DNA from: Trissonchulus latispiculum | Taxonomy: Eukaryota; Nematoda; Enoplea; Enoplida; Ironidae | Direction of reading: 5' to 3' | Length of the DNA: 64,000 nucleotides | NCBI GenBank assembly: GCA_030248195.1 | Contig: JASAND010013629.1 | Span: forward strand, 58,897 to 122,896 | Translations under genes and position numbers: made by a program | The notes under the pieces: model-generated | Database searches by the model: none | Seen by the model: the letters and a program-made list of their open reading frames with translations, nothing else | Told to the model about the DNA's origin: nothing | Shown: positions 34,201 to 47,400 of the stretch, in pieces | Layout of the letters: each line of letters opens with the position of its first letter | How positions within the stretch are numbered: the first letter of the stretch is position 1

Positions 34201-37200
34201 TCACAATTCCAATTTGAAAGAAGTTGGTTGTTTTAAAGATTAATTTCCGCTTACTCCAATTCGGCAATAATTTGTCTTCAACTGCATGTTGCTTACAAAG
34301 TTGGTTCAATTAAAATCAATTACAGGTTCCCTTCAATTAAAATGGTCAGAAAAACTTACATAAATTTAGTTTTTAAAGTTTTTTAATCGGAAATTTCAAA
34401 TGTTTTTCGAATTCGTCAATGCAAATTACAGTACTGAAGTTGTCCGGCCAAGTCCAGGGTGTTTAATTGAAGAAGTTGCCGGATTCGGCAGTTTGGTCAT
34501 ACTTTTTTATTAGATCAATGCAACACTTTTTCCAACCAGACAGATGGCCAGATGTCGTAGTGGGGTGGCAGGTAGGTAAATTACCCCGCCCTCGTGCTAG
34601 CTCGCGAGTTGTCGCGAAGTTCTCCACAAAGACAAACGCAGGTGAATAACTCGATTCACAAGTCTGCCAATTGCCGACAAAAGTCGTAAAAAGCAAAACA
34701 CCGACTACCCACCGGCCATTTGACCGAATTTGACGGCACGAATCGGTTTACCGGAATCGATGACGATGCAAAACCCGGCGACTGTGCAGATCGATAAATA
34801 ATTTTTCACCGTCTGAAACAGTGTGTTAAAAACTAAAAAGTTTAACAATAACAAAATGTTTGGGGCAGAAAGCATGCTCTCTCTATTACGGCTCGTAAAA
34901 AACCGTTTAAATATAAACTTGAGACAAACCAGAAATTTCACATCAGAATTAATACTCACATATTGCGTGTTGCCGCACCGTTCATGTAACAAGCTCCCCT
35001 TAATATATACTTTTTTGAATCATAATATTGAATAGAACACCCCCGACCACTTCCCTCTAGAAGCAAACTGACAAAAGTGTTCATAAAGAAAAGGTACTTT
35101 CATTGACAGCAAAAGATTATGACCTTGGCATCTAGAGATATTCTGTTATGTTAAACTGAGATTCAACAGGTGCAGCGGGAACTGTGACTAAAACAAGAGA
35201 AAAGTCATACATGTAATCCCAAAATACAGTTTTCAGCCGGGCCTATTTGCTCGGGCACCCCCCCTATCATGTAGTTCCAGGATTTTAAAGCGGCGAGAGG
35301 TCGTACTTGCATGTTTTGTGTAATGGTTTTGTACTGATACAATTTTACCAAAAAGTGGAAGCAATTTTTAAACCCCTAAAACCCCTTCCTTGGGATATGC
35401 CAATGCCTAGGTTTTTTTGGCCGTGTACCGCGTCACTTGCAGAAATGAACAATATTTTGACGACGCCAAATAAAGAATGACTGCAAAATGTGGAGTGCAT
35501 AGCACTCAAATTAAAAAAGAATGCAAAAGTTTCTATCATGTTTTAACAGTGGTTTTTCAAAAAATTTCTCGAAATTTTGGGGCTACATTCCCCGCTCTAT
35601 ATTGTCTTTGTGGTTTATGTTAAATTTCTCGACGATGTTTGAAAACTCAATTAGTTTTATATTACAAAGCCATAGATTACGAGACTTCATGCTACATCCT
35701 TCAACTGCATTTTGATGTGCACGTTGTGCTCACATATTTCGCTGAATATTTTTTGAAAATCTCGGTTTTCAGATGGAATCAGATTGTAGTAAACCAATTG
35801 ATGGAAAAATGGAATCAGAGCGCAATATTCGTATGTACCAGTATATGTTCAAGAACTTTATTGCAAAAATGCTAAAACTACCAGGATGTAGATCTCGGAT
35901 ACCGCCGCCGTCGATTTGAATGTGCAAGAAAACAGGAAAAACAGAAAAAAGCAGAGACTCGGCTTCGGTGAATTCTGCGAGCGCGCATACATGCCGCATA
36001 TTTCCAAAGTTTTTACTCAGATTTTTGATATACAAAAGCTTAAGTCATTTCCGATTTTAGCAAAAAATTTTTTTATTTTTCCCTCAAAAAGTATAAATTT
36101 CCTAAAAATTTCCTTGTTTCTGCAAAATGAAAGCAAATTAAAGATTTGAAGCAACTTTGACTACTCAAAACGCAAGAAAAGTTCTCAACTTGGGATTTCG
36201 TTCTAGACTACCAGTTGTACAGTATGCCACTATATTCTCATCTTTAATGTTTGAAGTCACGTCACAGACACAGATAGCAATGAAGTTGAATATATTACGG
36301 TATTCTGCGATGATATGAAATATTGGCACCAAAACCAACAAGGTAAAATTAAACAGAAATTTGTCAATATAGCTTCAAAATGAAAATGCAAAAAAACTGT
36401 ATTTCTAGAAAAACTATTTGACGTTGGACAAAAATGACGTTCACAGAAAAATAAATGACGAAAAGTTGATGAAATCCGATTTTGAAAGAAAAACGCTGGT
36501 CCATGCTCTAACGACTCACCTCCCCAAGCTACGGGTTACCATTTTCTACCAAATCGAAAAAACTCGCTCAGAGCCAAATTTTCAAATAGTTTCAAATGCC
36601 TGCGGTTTGACTATCAAGTTTTATGTGTTCCATGAATTATATGTATATATATTGCCGTATATATATGTGATATATATATATATATACGTATATATATATA
36701 TATATATACTCCTAAGAATTACTGCATTATCGCATGCAAATGCGTAAAAGTAAATAAAATTTAACTGCAAAAAATGAGACGGAATCAACCGAAACGGAAT
36801 CCAAGTCACCCCATAATCCGGATGGAGACAAGAATCACATGTAGAGGTCTCTGGCAAAATTTCTGAAGACCTGCCTGCAGTGAAACAGCACACTGATGTA
36901 GAACTAAACGGTGAACTAGCAAAATTCTTCACACTTTTGAACCGAAATGTTGATGAAGCTCTTTGATCAGTCCAAAAAATGGTTCTTTTTTGGTGGTCAG
37001 AGTATTTTTACCGGCAACCCCCGAAATCAACCTTCCCCCCCGGAAATGCCCCCCCCCCCCCCGTCGCCCACTCCGGGATTTGCCTCCCCCCCCCGGATTT
37101 TGGGGAACCCAAATTTTTGCCAAAGCAGGAAATTTCAAAAATTTTCGCCGTTTTCGCTCGCAAAGATTTTTTCGCAGAACTAGCTAGTTTTGGGTGCCGA

Positions 37201-39371
37201 ATATCCAGAAGCTTTTTTGAGCAAATTTTTGCGAAATTTCTCTACGTAAAATAAGCTTTCAGAAAACCAAAAAACTTCAAGAACACTGTGACTCAGGGCA
37301 CCTCGTCGCGATAAGAAGGTATGTAGGAAAAATTAAGGAGAAGCAAGAGAGGAAAAAAAGGGGCAAAAAACGAAAAATTATCGCCGTCGGCGCCAATTTT
37401 TCTACTTTTTAACCGCATATTTATTGCATTTATGAAAGAAAAAGCTTCGAAATGCATCCGATTTTTGGAGAAAATCGAACCATTTTTTTGAATTTTAAAA
37501 TGTCAAAATTTTCTCAGATCAGCGGTGGCGAAAGAATTGGAAGATCCTGGAAGACCGATTTCAAACACAAAAATTTTCTTCAACTTTGGGGGCTCCGCCC
37601 CCGCATCCCCTCGCTGGGATTGTACCGCTCCCCGTCACCAAATCTCCCAGTGCCTGATATATTTTATACGTATATATCAGTGGCGCACTTTGTATTTTTC
37701 TGACAGGGGCACCAGTTGAAATTTTTTTCAAATTTATTTATTTCACACATGTTTTATATACATACAAAGTCACTCTTGAGAACAAATGAGCAGTCGAGTT
37801 TCATTGATTGAGGTAGCTAAATATTAATAAACATTCATATAAACATGAAAGCAGGGGGTCCGGGGGGCGCAGCCCCGCATAAGTTTTGAGAATTTTTGCA
37901 TTCTAGACATGAAAGCAATTTTTTCTGACCACTTTTTTGCCGTTTCAAATTATCTTCAAAGAAATCTTCTGGCTGGTGCCATGGTTTCACCAGATAAGGT
38001 ATATGTATAACTCCAGTAAAATCCAAACAAAAGTCAAACTACCGTAAGTTGTAATTACGGGAGTACAAGGCGGCAGCCTCCAGTTGTTGCTGTGAGCTCT
38101 TTAAAAAGTTTCACCAGTTTGAAAATTAAGCACATTTTGTGGAGCGGAACTCTGATTGAGCATTTGTGTATGCATCTGTGTGCGTGTACATAATTTTCGC
38201 ACAAGTGGTAGGACACTGTATATTTTATACATGCGGATTATCCGCCTATTTTACGTTTTTCAACATATTGTCGGGATATCCGTGCGGGAATATCGTCTAT
38301 CTGAAAGGCTGAAGCTCAAGAAAATTTTGATTTTGCAAGCGTAAAAAATTTTAATTTTTCAATGTTCATTTTTGGTACGCCAATCGGGCATGCGAATTTC
38401 ATTATACAGTGAGTCAAGCCCAAATATTGAAGAGAAGTGATCAAAGCAATGGTGCACAGTCAAATGCAGAAATCGCCAGCGGTTAAAATGTCTATACAGC
38501 ACTGTGCTGCATAGAAAGAGCACGGTAGTTCGAAGTCACAACAGTCTATCCAGCGCTAGCCACCAAAACAACACCAGGAATGAAGAGTCGCGCCGCAGGC
38601 GCGAAAATTTTTTTGTTTTTCCTGCTTTTCTCCTTCTGCATCTTAACTCTCTCTGACTTCGGAAAGCCTGACAGGGGGGCGGCCGCCCCCCCCGCCCCCC
38701 CCCCCCCTTGGGTGCGCCCCTGATATATATATATATACGGTAGACATGCTCTCCGCCCTCTGCATGTACGTACATATACGATACGTATGTAGAAACTAGC
38801 ACACTTACTTACTCTTAAATTGTAGATGGAAATACGATTGCCAACAGGACTTATCAGATTGTTGCCGTCGTGAGTGAACAGAAGATTGCCTCGATGATAA
38901 ACTTCTCGTGCCCAGAGGATTCAAAACTAAAACACACAGAAACTTTAAAATCTTTTGGAACGCATGACGAATTTAAAAATCAGTAACACATAACTATGAC
39001 ATAAAAATAAATAAAATATGTCACGTACGTATATATAAATATATAAAATCAAGTTTATCAAACAAATTCCTAACTAACACTTTTGCACCTTCGGAAGATG
39101 ATCATCACATTGTGACGTATAATGCAGCAAACAACAACAACAAATTCGTACGCTGCAAACCAATACGTAAATTTGCAAAACTTTTACGATAGCGTGCCCA
39201 CCGGCCAATAACTTTAATGTCAAAATGTCATTTTTTTTAAATCCAGTCATTTTTTAAAAGTTTTAACATTCTTCTTGCAAAATACGTATATGTATATATA
39301 CAGCGAAAAATATCCAACTAATCTTTGCAAAAAATCTTCCCCTACTAGCTAAGATGTCCCCATAAAATAAT
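31251..39371 (-). repeat. Segmental copy B (inverted)
   Basis: Read on the minus strand, this is the locus from about C coordinate 49,362 back to 40,935. It therefore includes exon e6 and its 3' intron, which copy A lacks, and stops 1.5 kb short of the start of A and C. It is about 0.3 kb shorter than the matching part of C and clearly more diverged (around a tenth of positions in exon e3), with substitutions and indels spread over exons and introns alike. Confidence 0.85.
31547..38926 (-). pseudogene. PWP2: PWP2 exons e6-e1, inverted copy B (damaged)
   Basis: Exons run on the minus strand: e1 38,926-38,814, e2 35,187-35,098, e3 34,812-34,713, e4 about 34,010-33,810, e5 32,453-32,322, e6 31,748-31,547. 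All are recognisable by alignment to the intact copy, but e1, e2, e4, e5 and e6 have indels that break the frame, and the e4 acceptor AG is deleted. It lies antisense to the gene, between copies A and C, so read-through transcription would give RNA complementary to PWP2 exons and introns. Confidence 0.8.
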
Positions 39372-39375
39372 CCCC

Positions 39376-40098
39376 CGATAGCTTTTCAGAAAAGTATGCT
39401 TTTTGAAATTGGAGTCCCGTATATTATTAGCGATTTTGAAGTAAATGAATACAAGATACCAAAAACGGATATAGTAAAAGATCTTGGCGTCTATATAACA
39501 CCGGATTTGAAGTTTTCTACACATTGTGACAAAATTTGTGCAAAGGCCTACCAGAAAACTGCTCTCATTTTTAAGTCGTTTTTGGTGTCGAGACTTAAAG
39601 TTTTTGGTAGCCATGTTCTCCCTGTACGTAAGACTCAATTTTGGAATACAACTGTTGCGTTTGGTCTCCTTATCTAAAAAGACATAGCCAAGTTGGCAAA
39701 TTAGTTCAGCGTAGATTCACCAAACGAATCCCTCACATTCGGAAATTTTCCCATATATGACCGTCTTAAATTGACGGGTCTAGAGCTGTTAGAGAGTCGG
39801 AGATTAAAAGCAGATCTTGCTCAAACCTATAAAATAATCCATCAACTCGGATACTGTGAATTCAGTGGATTTCTTCACATATGCGGTGATTTCGGGTACT
39901 AGAGGTCATGCCCTGAAACTTTTAGCCGACAAAACTAAGCTAGACTGCAGGAAGCACTTTTTCTCAAACAGGGTAGTGCCAATCTGGAATACTCTGGAAA
40001 GTGAAGTTGTAACCGCCCCAGACATCTTCGTTTTTAAAAGCTTTGGATAAGGGTTGTGATCTTAGCCGTTTTCTTAGGTACGATTTTGATCAGTAGGT
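39376..40098 (+). pseudogene. RT fragment in copy C (frameshifted)
   Basis: Same sequence as the C-terminal 235 codons of the RT at 22,188-22,893, but with roughly 18 differences in 710 bases including at least six single- or few-base indels that break the frame (for example an extra T near 39,583 and extra bases near 39,700). The parent in copy A is open throughout. Confidence 0.8.
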
Positions 40099-41378
40099 GT
40101 ATATGCATGTATTATATATATATATATATGTACTGGCGACATTCAAAATCAGCATTTTTAGTGTGAGTATTATGCAGTTAGTACGTAGATGTATATACTT
40201 ATGGACGTGTTATATACGTATAAGTTGATGTTTCTGTAGTGTTGGTGCATGCAGAATCTTGTATGTCACCTATTTGGCTATTCTGTGACTATGTCTTCCG
40301 ACAATGACAATCAGTTCCGTGTGCCTGACTTGCATAACCTATGTTAGCCAAATAAAACGGTTTCATTCATTTACCTCAGGGGCAACTTCTCGGCCAAATC
40401 GGAGGCAAAAATTTTTCGAACTTACAAGGGGGGACTGATGTAAAATTTTTGTCCCCCCCATCTTTATAAGTACCAATTTTTCTGGGTTCGCCGGTTTTTG
40501 TTCTTTTTGAATTTGGACCACCAACGCCCCATCTCCGACAGGAGGTAGGCATTTATTTATATACCTAGTACATCAATGATCACAGTGGCTTCCTGTGGTT
40601 GCTGCTTGTTTCGAAAAATGTTTTTTTGAATGTTTAGGGTTTGGTGTACGACATGTCTCAAGGAACCGGATACAAGGTTAGGACGATATTTTGTGCATTA
40701 TAAACGCAATAAAACAACGAAAACATGCAATGGGAGTGGTCTCAGAGGTCTAGAAGACGATATATATAGTTCATTTTATGGCAAAACCAGCAGTTTTTAC
40801 AAAATGTTTACGCCACCGGCGCGATAATTTGCTTCTTATATATATATAAGAGTTCAATATCTAATGTATGGATATATCATGATTTTTAGGAAAAAACGCT
40901 TATATACTTTTTCAATTTCAAGGAGATTTTATAGAGAGTTATTTTTATGGGGACATCTTAGCTAGTAGGGGAAGATTTTTTGCAAAGATTAGTTGGATAT
41001 TTTTCGCTGTATATATACATATACGTATTTTGCAAGAAGAATGTTAAAACTTTTAAAAAATGACTGGATTTAAAAAAAATGACATTTTGACATTAAAGTT
41101 ATTGGCCGGTGGGCACGCTATCGTAAAAGTTTTGCAAATTTACGTATTGGTTTGCAGCGTACGAATTTGTTGTTGTTGTTTGCTGCATTATACGTCACAA
41201 TGTGATGATCATCACCCGAAGGTGCAAAGTGTTAGTCAGGAATTTGTTTGATAAACTTGATTTTATATATTATATATATACGTACGTACGTACATATTTA
41301 TTTTATGTCATAGTTATGTGTTATGACACCCAAATTCGTCATGCGTTCCAAAGATTTTAAAGTTTCTATGTGTTTTAG

Positions 41379-41491
41379 TTTTGCAATCTGCTGGGCACGG
41401 TTTATCATCGAGGCAATCTTCTGTTCACTCACGACGGCAACAATCTGATAAGTCCTGTTGGCAATCGTATTTCCATCTACAATTTAAGAGA
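41379..41491 (+). CDS. PWP2: PWP2 exon e1 (first recognisable)
   Basis: 113 nt after TGTTTTAG, donor GTAAGC. Codes for F-C-N-L-L-G-T-V-Y through I-Y-N-L-R, phase 0 in, 2 nt out. It matches human PWP2 from residue 7 or so, so a tiny upstream exon with the start codon is implied. Confidence 0.9.
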
Positions 41492-44400
41492 GTAAGCAAA
41501 TGCTAGTTTCTACATACGTATCGTATATATACGTACATACAAGGGCGGGCATGTCTACCGTATATATATATATCAGGGGCGCACCCAAGGGGGGGGCGGG
41601 GGGGGCGGCCGCCCCCCCAGTCAGGTTTCGAAGGTCAGGAAAATTAAGATGCAGAAAGGAGGAAAAGCAGGAAAAACAAAAATTTTCGCGCCTGCGGCGC
41701 GAATTAACCATTCCTGGTGTGTTTTGAGGGTAGCATACGGGATGGAGTGTGTTGGCTGACTTTCAATTATGTAGACGTTTCTTTCTGCTTACGCTTGAGT
41801 TATAATATAGACATTAACCGCTAACGTTTTCAAATCATGGATTTTCTGCATTTGATTGTGCATATTAGCGATCAATTTCTTCTAAAATATTTGGGCTTGA
41901 CTCACTGTATAATAGAAATTCGCAGCGTCTATACCAAAAATGACAGAAAAATTAAAATTTTAACTGCAAAATCAAAAATTTTCTTGAGCTTAAGTTTCGA
42001 ATAGGCAGATTATATATCGGATATCCGTATAATATGTTAACGTAAAATAGGCGGATAATCCGACATAAAAGAATATCAGGTCCCCACCACTTGTGCGTAT
42101 GTACACCTCTTTTACAAATGCATACACAAATGCTCAGTCAAATTTTGATTCCGCTTTCCACAAAATGGCTCTAAAAATTTCCAAACTGGTGCAACTTTTT
42201 AAAAAGAGCTCTAGCTTGTAGCTGGGGGCTGCCGCCCCAGACCTCCGTAATTATAGCTACGTTGCGTTGCTTAGTTTGAATTTTATTAACTTGAGTTATA
42301 CATATACCTTATCTGGTGAAACCATGGCACCAGCCAGAAGACAACGAAGATAATTTGAAACAGCAAAAAGTGGTCAGAAAAAATTGCTTTCATGTCTAGA
42401 ATGCAAAAAATTCTCAACTTCTGGGGGCTGCGCCCCCCAGACCCCCTGCTTTCATGTTTATATGAATGTTTATTATATTTAACTACCTCAATCAATGAAA
42501 CCGACTGCTACATGTTTGTTCTCAAAGTGAAACTTGTATGTATATAAAACATGTGTAGAAATAAATAAATTTGAAAAAAATTTCAACTTTGGTGCCGCCC
42601 CCCCTGTCAGAAAACTTCAAATGTGCCACCGATATATACGTATAAAATATATCTATCACTGGCGGATCCAGGATTTGGTGACGGGAGGCGGCGGTAAGAT
42701 TTCTCCCGCGGGGGTCTGGGGGGGGCGGAGCCCCCCAGAAGTTGACGAAATTTTTTGTTTTTGCAACAAAATCGGCCTTCGGATCTTTAATTCTATTCAT
42801 TCTGAAGAACTGAGAACATTTTTTAAAATTGTTGACATTTTTAGACAAAAATGGTATTTTTCTCCAAAAAAATCGGCTGCATTTTAAGCTTTTTCTTCAT
42901 AAATGCAATAAATATGCGGTTAAAAAGTAGAAAATTGGCGCCGACGGCGTGAAATTTTTTCGTTTTTTGCCCTTTTCCCTCTTGCTCTCCTTAATTTTTC
43001 CTACATACCTTCTTATCGCGACGGAGGTGCCCCTGATGTCAAGGTATTTTTAGCGTTTTTTCGGTTTTTTAGCTTATTTTACACGTAGAAAGGCAAAAAT
43101 TTCTCAAAAAATGCCAGGATTTAAGCTTAAAATAGCCATTTTTACGAAAAAATCTTCGGCGAAGGCGAAGCCGAAAAATTTTTGAAAATTTGCCTGTTTT
43201 TTGGCAAAAATTTGGGCCCCCAAAAATCCCAGGGGGAGGAAGCAACAATCCCGGGAGTGGGCGATTTCGGGGGGAAGGCATTTTCGGGGGGGGAAGGTTG
43301 ATTTCGGGGGTTGCCGGTAAAAAATACTCTGATATACATGCTCCTTTTTTTGGATTGATCAAAGGAGACTTCATCAACATTTCAGTTCAAAAGTGTGAAA
43401 ATTTTGCTAGTTCACCGTTTAGTCTATCCAGTGTGCTGTTCCTTAGGCAGGTCTTCGAGAAATTTTGCCAGGAGCCCTCTATGTGATTCTTGTCTCCATC
43501 GGATTCTCGGTGCTGGATTCCGTGTTCGGTTGCTTCCATCCTATTTTTTGCAGTTAAATTTTATTTACTTTTACGACTTTTGCATGCGATCAGTGCAGTA
43601 TTTCTTAGAGTATATATATATATATATATACGTATATATATATATATATACACATATATATACGTATATATATACATATAATTCATAGAACACATAAAAC
43701 TTATTGTCAATCTCCGGCAGGCAGTGCCAGAAACTATTTGAAAATTTGGCCCTCTGAGCGAGTTTTTTCGATTTGGTACAAAAATGGTAACCCGTTTTCT
43801 TGGGGGAGGCGGGTCGTTTATAGGGGGCATGGGCCAGCGTTTTTTTCAAAATCGGATTTCAGCAAATTTTCGTCATTTTTATTTTCTGAACGTCATTTTT
43901 ATTTGTCCAACGTCAAAAATACGTTTTTTCTAGAAATACAGTTTTGTTTTCATTTTGGGCTATATTAATAAATTTCTGTTTAATTTTTACCTTGTTGGTT
44001 TTGGTTGCTTAATATTTCACACTGTATCGCAAGAATATACGTATATATTCTAACTTCGTACTTATCTGGTGTCTATGTGACATGACTTTAAGCATTAAAA
44101 ATGAGAATAATCCAATACAATACAATACAATACAAGTCTGGGGGCGGAGTCCCCCCAGAAGTTGAAGAAACTTTTGCATTTTAGATGAAATCATTCTTCA
44201 AATCTTTAATTGCTTTCATTTTGCAGAAACAAGGAAATTTTTAAAAATTTATACTTTTTGAGGGGAAAATAAGAATTTTTTGCTAAAATCGAATGACTTT
44301 TTAAGCTTTGTCTATATATCCAAAAATCTGGTAATAACATTGAAAATATATATACGTATGTATACGTACGCGCTCGCGAAATTCTGTGGATATGCCTTTT

Positions 44401-47400
44401 TCCGTTTTTCCTGTTTACTTTTCTTACATTCAAATCGCAACGACGGGACTGCATCCAGATCTATCACTGGTACGTAGTTTTTAGCATTTTTGCAATAAAA
44501 GTTCTTAAACATACTGGTACGTACGAATATACGCTCTGATTCCATTTTTCCATCCAGTTGGACTACTACCATCTGATTCCATCTGAAGAGTAAGTTTTCA
44601 AAAAATATTCAGCGAAAATGATATGTGAGCAACGTGCATCAAAAATGCAATTGAAGGATGTAGCATGAAGTCTCGTAATCTATGGCTTTGTAATATAAAA
44701 CTAATTGAGTTTTCAAACATCGTCGAAGTTTAACATAAACCACAAAGACAATATAGAGCGGGGGTGTAGCCCCCAAAATTTGAGAAATTTTTTGAAAAAC
44801 CACTGTTAAAACATGATAGAAACTTTGCATTCTTTTTTAATTTGAGTGCTACTTCCACATTTTGCCTTGGTCATTCTTTATTTTGGCGTCGTCAAAACTA
44901 TTGTTCATTTCTGCAAACGACGCTATTTTTGGCCAAAAAACCTAGGCATTGGCATATCCAAGGAAGGGGTTTTAGGGGTTTAAACCCCTTCCCTTTTGAG
45001 TTAAATTGTATCAATACAAAACCATTACAAAACATGCAAATTTTTGTCAAGACACTCTCCTTTTCAAAATCCTGGATACGCCCACGCCCCTGATAGGGGG
45101 GGGGGTCCAGTAGAATAAGCCCAGCTGGCTATGTGTACAAGTTATGTATGACTTTTCTCTTGTTTTAGTCACAGTTCCTATACGCTGCCTGTTGAATCTC
45201 AGTTTAACATAACGGTGCTGTCTCTAGATGCCAAAGGTCATAATCTTTTTGCTGTCAATGAGCGTAAGTTGCCTTTTCTTATGAACACTTTTGTCAGTTT
45301 GCTCTAGGAAAGGGAAGTGGTCGGGGGTCCGATTCTGGTAAACAGCTCAATATTATGATTCAAAAAAGTATATATTAAGGGGGGCTTTGTTACATGAACA
45401 GTGCAACTGTACACAATATGTAGTATTAGTTCTGATGTGAAATTTCTGGTTTGTCTCAAGTTTACAAATACTAAACAGTTTTTTACGAGCCGTAGTAGGA
45501 AAACATGGTTTTTCTCTCTTTTTTTAAGCATTTTTGTTATTGTTAAATGTTTTTTTAGTTTTTAACACTGTTTCAGACGGTGAAGGATTATTTATCAGTC
45601 TGCACAGTCGCCAGGTTTTGCATCGTCATCGATTCAACAAACCGATTCGTGCCGTCAAATTCAGTCCAAATGGCCAGTAAGTAGTCGGTGTTTCCTTTTA
45701 CGACTTTTGTCTCGGCACATAAAAGTGTGGGGGGCGACTCTCTGGCATAAAGCTTCCTACATCCAATGTAGATAACCCAGACGTAGTCGGAGTTATTCAC
45801 CTTGGTTGTCTTTGTGGAGAGGCCTCGCGACAGCTCACCAGCTAGCGGGCGGGAAGTGAATTTTACCTACCTACCCACCTACCTACGACATCACGAGCCA
45901 TCTGTCTGGTTGGAAAAAAAGTATTTGATGATCATAAAAAAGTATGACAAACCAGTCAAGCAACTACTGTCATACCCTGGACTATTGGTTCTTCAGTATA
46001 TATTTCATTGACAGTTGAAAAACATTTGGAGTGAAGCTAACTTTTTCCGATTAAAAAACTTTAAAGCTAAATTTATGTAAGTTTTTCTGACCATTTTAAT
46101 TGAAGGGAACCTGTAATTAAGAATTTTAATTCTGAACCAGCTCGTAGCTGAACGTTGGTTGAATAAATTATTGCCAGGTGGATTAAGCAGATTAAAATTA
46201 ATCTTTAAAGAAACAACCAGCTTTTAACCAGGTTGAATTGTGATTGTGAACTTGCTGCGCTGCCGTTTTAGTCTGAAATGATAAAATAAAAAACAAAAAT
46301 TAGTTTTCAGTTGTTTTGTCTAAAGAACCGAGATAGAGTCTGAAGCTCAACCTCAATTATTCCCTGTCCCTGTTTTCATTTGCTCAACTGAAATACAACT
46401 TTAGAGTTGCTGAACTTTTTGATTTCCCGATTTTTATTTGATTTTTTTGCTGCAGATATTTTGCGGTCTGTCGGGATCATGATGTTCAGGTGTTTCGCAG
46501 TCCGTCTGATGGCGCCCTGTTGGCTGGGCCAGCCGCTACGGAAACGGATGGTCCTCCCGGCTCCAGCGGTATGGCTCGGAACCCGTTCTATTTGGAGGCG
46601 ACCTATCATGTGGCTCAGGATGATACCACTTCCCTGGACTGGAGTTGCGACTCTAGGTATACCGGGGGGTCGGGGGGGGGGGTGAGGGTTGGGGATGCTA
46701 TTTATGGATAGATTCTCCAATTTTCAGTTTTGTATTCTTATCGTAGGGGCGTACATTAAAGTAGGCTGTTGTCTAATACAGAAAGAAATTGTGACTAGCC
46801 TACGTCTGTCCTGTAAAGTCCACTAAGGCAAAGTCCGGACGAGACATTTGGAGGCGGGGGGAAACGTTTTCGAAAATTTTCTAAAAGTATATACGCATAT
46901 TGGGTGCTATTCGCAGATAATGCATAGAGCTCAACGAGGTCTTTCGATTAAATATAATTATAACTATGCAGCTGCTGTCCAACTTCGAGAAATCGACAAA
47001 ACTGTCCTGAAAGGAAATGTCGAAGTTTTGAAGCGGGGTACAGTCCCGGCTAGAATTTACGCACCTATGCGCTCGCAGTTTGCTCGCAATCCGGTCGCAG
47101 CTGTTTTTGTTGCTACTGTTCGTTTGATCTTTGCGTTAAGCAATTTGCTATATGCGTGCAGATGTGTAGTCAACTGGCTAACTTCTATAGAAAAAGTTCA
47201 GTCAAAGGTTTTTGCATAATCCTATATCAAAACCTTCAATCAAAGAACATAGCCGTAGCCATAAGCTTAAGCACAATGTTATCGCTGAAAAACTGCTGGC
47301 AAAAACTAGACAGCAAAACAACTGAAACGCGAGCAGGTCGCGAGCAAGTCTCGACCAGCATGCCTTAACTTCTAGCCGGGACTGTAGTGTATGATGTTGG

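Noticed and set aside
39376..40098. Independent second insertion of the LINE
   Set aside because: Flanks downstream are also identical to copy A, so it was copied as part of the segment.
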